Shown one piece after another: positions 7,028 to 12,321 of a stretch of DNA of 12,321 bases. The position numbers and the translations under genes are program-made. This DNA comes from an uncultured Rhizobiaceae group bacterium (lineage in GTDB: Bacteria; Pseudomonadota; Alphaproteobacteria; Rhizobiales; Rhizobiaceae), in the NCBI GenBank assembly GCA_937951455.1, contig CALFBU010000020.1, positions 1 to 12,321 of the forward strand, in the 5' to 3' direction. Within the stretch, counting starts at the first letter, position 1; each line of letters begins with the position of its first letter. Below the pieces are notes generated by a model. That model was given only the letters and a program-made list of their open reading frames with translations, ran no database searches and was not told where the DNA came from.

Positions 7028-7641
7028 TATCTGGGCGTTGACTCAATTAGAGATTTTGTCTCATCATCTGTGAAGCCAAGAGCGCGACCAATCTCCATGA
7101 TGCGGTTTTCTTCTGAACGTACTATTTCCAAATCGCTCACCATGACTTTTTGGCAACTTTGAATGATGGAACGTTTCATGGTTGGGCTGATGTAGGAGCG
7201 ATTGCGTTCCAGGCGCTCTTCGATGTCAAAGTGGTCGTCAAATTCCGAAAGAATTTCTCGCACTTCCTCATCGCGAATTTTCATGCCCAGCATTTCTTCA
7301 TAGATGCCCGCGATGGTTTTAACCTCTTCATCGCGCACGCGTTTGTCCGCGACAGCTACAACGCCCATGGCTTGTATGATTGCATGAATTTCAATTGCGC
7401 CGTCTGGTTCACGTTCGACTGGGTCATTCTTGAATGAATTGATGGGGTTTTTGTTGCTCATGTCTTTTGGATTTTTCCTGCGTTGGCTGACTGCGTACAT
7501 CGCCATCATAGCACCTATTATTATGGCAGCAAAACCAAAAGCGGCGGCATATGCATTTTCCAATTCATACCCACCGTAAAGGTTATAAGCGCCTAGGCTT
7601 ATAAAGATAACTCCTAGAAACATATAAATTATGACGCGCAT
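7027..7641 (-). CDS. Membrane-anchored TerB-like domain protein
   Basis: A 204-residue protein with two N-terminal hydrophobic segments (about 4-21 and 32-51), a short basic linker (SQRRKNPKD, 52-60) and a cytoplasmic helical TerB-like domain at about 84-200. The TerB family pattern is visible twice: VAVADKRVRDEEVKTI (95-110) and VMVSDLEIVRSEENRI (166-181), each with the acidic residues that bind metal in TerB-type folds. I chose the ATG at 7639-7641 because the hydrophobic anchor starts at once there and AAGG lies 11 nt upstream. Further upstream in-frame starts (TTG at 7725, ATG at 7716) would add about 28 residues without family character and run through an inverted repeat. An internal ATG (Met61) could yield a soluble form, but its AGGA is about 14 nt away. 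The gene is coupled to the downstream hydrolase. TerB-domain proteins are linked to envelope or stress functions; the exact role is unknown. Confidence 0.82.
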   Translation of the reverse strand: MRVIIYMFLGVIFISLGAYNLYGGYELENAYAAAFGFAAIIIGAMMAMYAVSQRRKNPKDMSNKNPINSFKNDPVEREPDGAIEIHAIIQAMGVVAVADKRVRDEEVKTIAGIYEEMLGMKIRDEEVREILSEFDDHFDIEERLERNRSYISPTMKRSIIQSCQKVMVSDLEIVRSEENRIMEIGRALGFTDDETKSLIESTPR

Positions 7642-7761
7642 CTGAATTAAAACCTTGAAAATTGAACTGTTGCAAACACTACGCTTGAATTTATGCGCTT
7701 CAAAGCGTAAATCCATCGATAACAAACTTAATCACAATTTCTGTTGCACGGAGAAGCATTT
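7642..7761. promoter_or_regulatory. Divergent spacer with candidate ettA promoter and overlapping inverted repeat
   Basis: This 120-bp spacer separates the leftward TerB/hydrolase pair from rightward ettA. A possible sigma-70 promoter toward ettA is TTGAAT (7685-7690), a 17-bp spacer and TAAATC (7708-7713). An imperfect inverted repeat covers almost exactly the same bases: TACGCTTGAA (7680-7689) and TTCAAAGCGTA (7699-7709), with one bulged base and a 9-base centre. There is no T-tract after it, so it is more like an operator than a terminator. The ettA ribosome binding site GGAG is at 7750-7753. I found no convincing promoter for the leftward gene. Confidence 0.4.
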
Positions 7762-9411
7762 ATGGCGCGCCAGTTTATTTATCACATGGCAGGACTTTCG
7801 AAGACTTATGGTACGAAAAAAGTGCTGGAAGATGTTCATCTGTCTTTTTACCCGGACGCCAAAATCGGCATCCTTGGCCCCAACGGAGCGGGTAAATCTA
7901 CCGTGCTGCGCATTATGGCCGGGCTTGATAACGAGCACACGGGTGAAGCCTGGCTTGCTGATGGTGCAACATGTGGGTACCTACCACAGGAACCGCAGCT
8001 TGATGAAAGCAAGACGGTTGTTGAAAACGTCATGGAAGGGGTTGCTGAAAAGAAAGCAATTCTCGATCGCTACAACGAATTGATGATGAATTATTCGGAA
8101 GAAACGGCGGACGAAGGGGCGGCTCTTCAAGACCAGATTGATGCGCAGAACCTTTGGGATTTGGATTCACAAGTTGAAATGGCGATGGAAGCACTGCGCT
8201 GCCCGCCAAGTGACTCGCCCGTGACGGATTTGTCCGGTGGTGAAAAACGGCGTGTTGCGCTTTGTCAGTTGCTCTTGTCTGAGCCTGACCTTCTTCTGCT
8301 CGACGAACCGACCAACCACCTGGATGCGGAAACCATCGGCTGGCTGGAAAAGCACTTGCGCGAATATAAAGGCTCCGTGCTGATGATCACGCACGATCGC
8401 TACTTCCTGGATAATGTGACCGGCTGGATTTTGGAGCTCGACCGTGGGCGCGGTATTCCTTATGAGGGCAATTACACAGCCTATCTTGAAGCAAAAGCAA
8501 AACGCTTGAAACAAGAAGGGCGCGAAGAAGCCTCTCGCCAAAAAGCGATTGCCGCAGAAGCCGGCTGGATTGCCTCCAGCCCGAAGGCACGTCAGGCAAA
8601 ATCAAAAGCGCGTATCAAGGCTTATGATGAGTTGGTGAAAGCATCCAACGATCGCACACCGCAAAATGCGCAGATTATCATTCCGGTGGGTGAGCGCTTG
8701 GGTGGCGTTGTGATTGAAGCAGAAGGCGTTTCAAAGTCCTATGACGACAAGCTTCTGATTGATGATCTCAGCTTCAAGCTTCCTCCAGGGGGTATTGTGG
8801 GTGTTATCGGGCCAAACGGCGCGGGTAAGACAACGCTTTTCCGCATGATTACAGGGCAAGAGCAACCAGATAGTGGCTCAATCACAATTGGTGAGACAGT
8901 TGATCTTGGCTACGTCGACCAAAGCCGTGATGCGCTGGGTGCTGACAAAACTGTTTGGGAAGAAATTTCCGAAGGCAATGACATCATTACACTTGGCAAA
9001 CACGAAATGAACTCACGCGCTTACTGTTCGACGTTCAACTTCAAGGGCGGTGACCAACAGCAGAAGGTGGGAACGCTTTCTGGTGGTCAAAGAAACCGCG
9101 TGCACCTCGCCAAAATGTTGAAATCCGGCAGCAACGTCATCCTGCTCGATGAGCCGACAAACGACCTGGATACGGAAACGCTCGCTGCTTTAGAAGACGC
9201 ACTTGAAAGCTTCGCAGGCTGCGCCGTGGTCATCTCGCACGACCGCATGTTCCTCGATAGATTGGCAACACACATTCTGGCGTTCGAAGGCAATTCACAC
9301 GTCGAGTGGTTCGAAGGCAACTACGAGGAATACGAGCAAGACAAAATCAGACGCCTAGGCGCAGATGCGGTTAATCCGAAGCGGGTAACGTATAAGCCGC
9401 TGACTAGATAG
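7762..9411 (+). CDS. ettA: EttA, energy-dependent translational throttle ABC-F protein
   Basis: EttA is a soluble ABC-F ATPase that binds the ribosomal E site and gates entry into elongation according to ATP/ADP level. The 549-residue product is close to the length of E. coli EttA (555) and resembles it along its whole length. ABC domain 1 has Walker A GPNGAGKS at 39-46, an arm insertion at about 90-135, signature LSGGE at 157-161 and [12 protein letters not shown] (catalytic Glu182). The linker (about 235-310) includes the EttA-like [20 protein letters not shown] domain 2 has Walker [10 protein letters not shown] at 350-358, signature LSGGQ at 439-443 and [10 protein letters not shown] (Glu464). 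The end [18 protein letters not shown] is characteristic of EttA rather than Uup or YheS. The ATG at 7762 has GGAG 8 nt upstream; an in-frame TTG at 7744 would put that site inside the gene. A hairpin with a T-tract follows. Confidence 0.96.
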   Translation: MARQFIYHMAGLSKTYGTKKVLEDVHLSFYPDAKIGILGPNGAGKSTVLRIMAGLDNEHTGEAWLADGATCGYLPQEPQLDESKTVVENVMEGVAEKKAILDRYNELMMNYSEETADEGAALQDQIDAQNLWDLDSQVEMAMEALRCPPSDSPVTDLSGGEKRRVALCQLLLSEPDLLLLDEPTNHLDAETIGWLEKHLREYKGSVLMITHDRYFLDNVTGWILELDRGRGIPYEGNYTAYLEAKAKRLKQEGREEASRQKAIAAEAGWIASSPKARQAKSKARIKAYDELVKASNDRTPQNAQIIIPVGERLGGVVIEAEGVSKSYDDKLLIDDLSFKLPPGGIVGVIGPNGAGKTTLFRMITGQEQPDSGSITIGETVDLGYVDQSRDALGADKTVWEEISEGNDIITLGKHEMNSRAYCSTFNFKGGDQQQKVGTLSGGQRNRVHLAKMLKSGSNVILLDEPTNDLDTETLAALEDALESFAGCAVVISHDRMFLDRLATHILAFEGNSHVEWFEGNYEEYEQDKIRRLGADAVNPKRVTYKPLTR

Positions 9412-9448
9412 TTATCTTTCTGTTTGCAGAATAAGTTTAAAATGAATT

Positions 9449-9483
9449 AGACTTTCCAGATGTGATATTTGGAAAGTCTTTTT
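9449..9483 (+). terminator. Rho-independent terminator-like hairpin after ettA, overlapping the next gene's ribosome binding site
   Basis: A perfect 10-bp inverted repeat, AGACTTTCCA (9449-9458) and TGGAAAGTCT (9470-9479), with an 11-base loop is followed by T at 9479-9483. This is a good intrinsic terminator shape for ettA, 37 nt after its stop, though the stem is only moderately GC-rich. It ends two bases before the ATG of the next gene (9486). The 3' arm contains GGAAAG (9471-9476), the only candidate ribosome binding site for that gene, at 9 nt spacing, so the same stem would hide the site in a read-through transcript. Confidence 0.75.
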
Positions 9484-9485
9484 GT

Positions 9486-10820
9486 ATGTCCCTCTACGCC
9501 CAACTCCAATCCCGCCAGTCTTCCAACAATCCCATCCGCGTTGGTGTCATCGGAGCGGGAAAGTTTGGATCTATGTTTTTGTCTCAGGCGGCGATTATTC
9601 CCGGTGTTCATGTGGTCGGGATTGCGGATTTGAATGTTGCACAGGCGAAGTCAAATTTGGCCAATTCGCATTGGCTGGAAGAAAAGTATTCGGCGGTTTC
9701 TGTTGAGGATGCGGTTAAGCATGGTTCTACCTTTGTGGGGAGCAGTGTTGAAGCGCTGGTTGCTTGTCCGCAGATTGAAATCATCGTTGAGGCGACGGGT
9801 AATCCCATTGTCGCGGCTGATCATATTTTGATGGCGTTCAAGCATGGCAAGCATGTAATCAGCGCGACGGTTGAACTGGACAGTTTTGCAGGCCTAGCGG
9901 TTGCGCGTGAAGCTGAAAAGGCGGGTGTGATTTATTCGATGGCTTACGGCGATCAACCAGCCATGACGTGTGAGTTGGTAGACTGGGCGCGGACATGCGG
10001 GTTCAATGTTGCTGCAGCTGGGCGTGGGCACAAGTGGCATCCTGATTTCAGGTTTTCAACACCTGATACGGTTTGGAACCATTGGGGGCTAACGCTGGAA
10101 CAGGTAGAGGCTGGCAGGCTGAATCCGAAGATGTTTAATTCCTTTTTGGATGGCACAAAACCGGCGATTGAAAGTGCGGCAATTGCCAATGCTTGCGGGC
10201 TTTCAGTGCCCACCAATGGATTGGCCTATCCGCTTGGTTCTATTGATGATATTCCGAAACTGATGCGGCCTGTGAGTGACGGTGGCGTGCTTGAAAAGTC
10301 AGGCATGGTTGAGGTTATCAATGGCTTGAAAGATGACAGTTCCGAGTTCGATTATAACATTAGAATGGGCGTCTTCGTGGTGGTTGAGGCGGAGACTGAA
10401 TATCAGCGAAAATGCTTTGCCGAATATAAAGTGACGACTGATGATACTGGTCGTTACATGTGTCAGTACAAGCGCTGGCACTTGATTGGACTTGAGCTTG
10501 GCATGTCAGTCGCAAATGTAGCTCTTAGAGGCGAGGCGACTGGCGTTGCAAAAGACTTTATCGGTGATGTCGTTGCTGTAGCCAAGCGTGATTTGAAAGC
10601 GGGTGAATTTCTGGATGGGGAGGGTGGATACACCGTTGCCGGACAATTGCGACCAAGTGCAATCTCGCTCCCACAAAAGATGTTGCCGCTTGGTTTAACA
10701 GGCGGGCTCAAAATGCTGCGAGACGTAAAAGCTGACAGTGTGCTGACTTATGATGATGTAACACTTGATGAGAGCCTGAACGCTGTAAAGCTCCGTAGAT
10801 CGCTGGAAAGCCCTGCTTAG
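9486..10820 (+). CDS. Homoserine-dehydrogenase-like NAD(P)-dependent oxidoreductase with C-terminal SAF domain
   Basis: A 444-residue protein of the group described as predicted homoserine dehydrogenases with a C-terminal SAF domain (COG4091 type). The N-terminal Rossmann fold shows GVIGAGKFGS (20-29; GxGxxG at 23-28), an acidic end of strand 2 (ADLN, 47-50) and the VEATGNP segment (101-107), as in homoserine dehydrogenase and Gfo/Idh/MocA enzymes. The middle part holds GDQPAM (155-160) and GRGHKWHPDF (179-188), probably the substrate region. The SAF domain covers about 360-430 (AVAKRDLKAGEF, then LPLGLTGG). The reaction is probably NAD(P)-linked oxidation or reduction of a small metabolite; true homoserine activity is doubtful and the substrate is unknown. 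ATG 9486 is preferred; a GTG at 9462 is in frame but lacks a ribosome binding site and would encode through the hairpin. No catabolic or transport partners lie beside it. Confidence 0.85.
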   Translation: MSLYAQLQSRQSSNNPIRVGVIGAGKFGSMFLSQAAIIPGVHVVGIADLNVAQAKSNLANSHWLEEKYSAVSVEDAVKHGSTFVGSSVEALVACPQIEIIVEATGNPIVAADHILMAFKHGKHVISATVELDSFAGLAVAREAEKAGVIYSMAYGDQPAMTCELVDWARTCGFNVAAAGRGHKWHPDFRFSTPDTVWNHWGLTLEQVEAGRLNPKMFNSFLDGTKPAIESAAIANACGLSVPTNGLAYPLGSIDDIPKLMRPVSDGGVLEKSGMVEVINGLKDDSSEFDYNIRMGVFVVVEAETEYQRKCFAEYKVTTDDTGRYMCQYKRWHLIGLELGMSVANVALRGEATGVAKDFIGDVVAVAKRDLKAGEFLDGEGGYTVAGQLRPSAISLPQKMLPLGLTGGLKMLRDVKADSVLTYDDVTLDESLNAVKLRRSLESPA

Positions 10821-10863
10821 ACCTAAAGCAAAGCGTTTTATACAAGTTGATTTATACGAAAAC

Positions 10864-10872
10864 TGTTATACT
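10864..10872 (+). promoter_or_regulatory. Candidate extended -10 promoter for the YitT-family gene
   Basis: TGTTATACT is an extended -10 element (TG, one base, TATACT) that matches the sigma-70 consensus in five of six positions. The -35 region is poor: TTGATT at 10847-10852 is only 14 bp away. Transcription would start near 10879, leaving a leader of about 40 nt before the ATG at 10920. No other promoter-like sequence stands out in the 99-bp gap. Confidence 0.45.
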
Positions 10873-10919
10873 TCTAAGCATGTTAATCCTGCCTGCTGAA
10901 AGAAATACTCCGAACCTTT

Positions 10920-11567
10920 ATGACAGTATCCAAAACATCCGATGGTCATCACCCCAACACAATGGCCCGCATCAGCAAGCATTCGCTGGCTGAAGATGTG
11001 TTTGCCATTTCGGTTGGCGTTTTGCTGGTTTCCTTCGGGGTTTTTATGTTTCAAAAAAGCGGACTTGTTCTTGGCGGCGTTGCCGGGGTCTCATTAGTCA
11101 CCAGCTATTTTACCGGATGGCAATTTGGCATCCTCTTTTTTGTCATCAATCTTCCGTTCTATTTTTTCGGGATTGGCAAACTGGGTTGGGCTTACATGAT
11201 AAAAACATTTTGCGCGGTAATGGGACTTTCCATCATCGTGCCTATTTTTCCTTCCTATGTTGAGATAGGGTATTTGCATCAAGGTTTGGCAAGTATTTGT
11301 GGTGGAACCATGATTGGTCTTGGGCTTTTGGCGCTGTTTCGTCATGGCGCTGGTCTTGGTGGATTTAATATATTTGTTAACTGGCTACAGACACAAAAAG
11401 GGTTGCGTGCAGGCTATGTTCAATTGGCGATGGATGCCGTTGTACTGGTTTCTGCAATATGGGTCGTATCCCCGAATCAAATGCTTTGGTCTGTAGTGGG
11501 TGCTGTTATTTTCAATATGATACTGGGTGTGAATCATAAGCCAGGACGCTATATTGGTGCTAGCTGA
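10920..11567 (+). CDS. YitT-family (DUF161) integral membrane protein
   Basis: A 215-residue inner membrane protein with five to six hydrophobic segments. The family pattern is clear: an N-terminal helix ending in FQKSGLVLGGVAGVSLVTSY (about 48-67), the aromatic second hairpin WQFGILFFVINLPFYFFG, KTFCAVMGLSI in the next helix, and the glycine-rich repeat ICGGTMIGLGLLALFRHGAG followed by GGFNIFVNWLQ. Many YitT proteins carry a C-terminal cytoplasmic DUF2179 domain; this one ends directly after the last helix, as short proteobacterial members do. The function of the family is not established, although transporter roles have been suggested. The ATG at 10920 has only a weak purine-rich stretch (GAAAGAAA) rather far upstream; ATG at 10962 is an alternative that would drop 14 hydrophilic residues. 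It likely shares a transcript with the following short-chain dehydrogenase gene, 29 nt away. Confidence 0.88.
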   Translation: MTVSKTSDGHHPNTMARISKHSLAEDVFAISVGVLLVSFGVFMFQKSGLVLGGVAGVSLVTSYFTGWQFGILFFVINLPFYFFGIGKLGWAYMIKTFCAVMGLSIIVPIFPSYVEIGYLHQGLASICGGTMIGLGLLALFRHGAGLGGFNIFVNWLQTQKGLRAGYVQLAMDAVVLVSAIWVVSPNQMLWSVVGAVIFNMILGVNHKPGRYIGAS

Positions 11568-11596
11568 TACGGTCTAGACAAAAAAGGAAACAGCGC

Positions 11597-12274
11597 ATGA
11601 CCACTATTTTAATCACAGGCGCAGGGCGCGGGATTGGTTATGAACTTGCCAGGCAGTCGCTCGACAAGGGCTGGAAGGTCATCGGGTCTGTTCGTAGCGT
11701 TGAAGCACAACGTGAGTTGGCTCAAAAGCTGCCGCAAATGGCGGTGCTGAATTTTGATGTGACCGACCACAAGGCACTTGAGAAAGTAGCCAACGCGTTT
11801 CATTCGCCGATAGATGTGCTGGTGAATAATGCTGGTGTTATTGGAGACATGCCGCAAGCAACGCTGGATATGGATTTTGACGGATTTGCCAAAACCCTTG
11901 CAATCAACACTCTGGCACCCCTTAAGGTTACACAAGTCTTTTTGCCGCTTCTCAAGCAGGGCAATAATCCGCGTTTGGTAAATATTTCATCCAAGATGGG
12001 GCGCATGGAGTTTTCAGCTTCTGATCGTATTGCCTATCGTGCAAGCAAGGCTGCTCTTAACAAGATAACGCAAGGTTTGGCGACGGATCTAAAAGAAGAA
12101 GGTGTCACCTGCATTGCTATGCATCCAGGGTGGGTTCAATCGGATATGGGCGGTGCGGCGGCTGATATTACGCCAGCAGAAAGTGCAGCAGGCATTCTTG
12201 CGGTAATACAATCGCTATCCATTGACGATACTGGCAAATTCATTGATTGGGATGGAACGTCAAGAAGCTGGTGA
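11597..12274 (+). CDS. Short-chain dehydrogenase/reductase, C-factor-like
   Basis: A 225-residue classical SDR. The cofactor loop TGAGRGIG is at 7-14, the DVTD segment at 54-57 lines the adenine pocket, NNAG is at 77-80, and the structural Asn is in LAINTLAP (Asn104). The catalytic Ser lies in NISSKMG (131 or 132), and the YxxxK pair is Tyr147/Lys151 within AYRASKAALN. The HPGWVQSDMGG segment (176-186) and the short length are typical of the C-factor/sniffer-like carbonyl reductase subgroup rather than FabG. SVRS at 31-34 after strand 2 suggests NADPH preference, which is inference. Substrate is unknown. The ATG has AGGA (11585-11588) 8 nt upstream, and the gene follows the YitT-family gene closely, so co-transcription is likely. 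The protein is complete. Confidence 0.92.
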   Translation: MTTILITGAGRGIGYELARQSLDKGWKVIGSVRSVEAQRELAQKLPQMAVLNFDVTDHKALEKVANAFHSPIDVLVNNAGVIGDMPQATLDMDFDGFAKTLAINTLAPLKVTQVFLPLLKQGNNPRLVNISSKMGRMEFSASDRIAYRASKAALNKITQGLATDLKEEGVTCIAMHPGWVQSDMGGAAADITPAESAAGILAVIQSLSIDDTGKFIDWDGTSRSW

Positions 12275-12321
12275 TTAACCGGCAGCATCGTAACTGTTGA
12301 AAATGCAAGATTTCGATAAAA
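12275..12321. other. Right-edge non-coding tail
   Basis: The last 47 bases after the short-chain dehydrogenase gene show no terminator hairpin and no start codon with a good ribosome binding site. Nothing further can be said from this fragment. Confidence 0.6.

Noticed and set aside
5291..7641. A ter tellurite-resistance operon
   Set aside because: Only TerC-family and TerB-like members are present, on opposite strands, with no TerA/TerD/TerZ-type gene; family membership alone does not show tellurite resistance.
7642..7725. Longer start (TTG 7725 or ATG 7716) for the TerB-domain protein
   Set aside because: No ribosome binding site; the extra 28 residues are unlike a membrane anchor and cover the inverted repeat upstream of ettA.
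9462..9485. GTG start at 9462 for the SAF-domain dehydrogenase
   Set aside because: No ribosome binding site, and the added residues would be encoded by the terminator-like hairpin; the ATG at 9486 fits the family N-terminus better.
10821..10863. Terminator after the SAF-domain dehydrogenase gene
   Set aside because: TAAAGC and GCGTTTTA arms pair poorly and the loop is too small; not a credible intrinsic terminator.

Overview
The window is an ordinary-looking chromosomal segment of moderate GC content (roughly 45-50% by eye). The protein style and a CpaB-CpaC-CpaE-CpaF type Tad pilus block point to an alphaproteobacterium; I cannot place it below class with confidence. Coding density is high, and I see no tRNA, rRNA, CRISPR array, insertion sequence or phage gene.

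Region 1 (1-5044, minus strand) is a Tad/Flp (Cpa) pilus assembly operon transcribed leftward and cut by the window edge. In transcription order it holds cpaB, the secretin gene cpaC, a 92-residue lipoprotein in the place where cpaD often sits, the MinD/ParA-like cpaE and the secretion ATPase cpaF (3' end missing). Gaps between genes are 5 to 38 nt, so one transcript is likely. No pilin or prepilin peptidase gene lies on the upstream side.

Region 2 (5045-7641) starts with a 246-bp divergent spacer. It is followed by a plus-strand TerC-family membrane protein gene. Converging on that gene with only 3 nt between the stop codons is a minus-strand pair: a membrane-anchored TerB-domain protein and a monoglyceride-lipase-type alpha/beta hydrolase, joined by a TAATG stop/start overlap.

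Region 3 (7642-12321, plus strand) holds ettA (ABC-F translation factor), a homoserine-dehydrogenase-like oxidoreductase with a C-terminal SAF domain, a YitT-family membrane protein and a C-factor-like short-chain dehydrogenase. The terminator-like hairpin after ettA runs straight into the start of the dehydrogenase gene and appears to cover its ribosome binding site; this is the most unusual regulatory structure here.

No clearly new multi-gene system is evident. The points most worth checking are the hairpin at 9449-9483, the small lipoprotein of the pilus operon, the coupled TerB/hydrolase pair facing TerC, the lysine-free P-loop of CpaE, and the SAF-domain dehydrogenase of unknown substrate.
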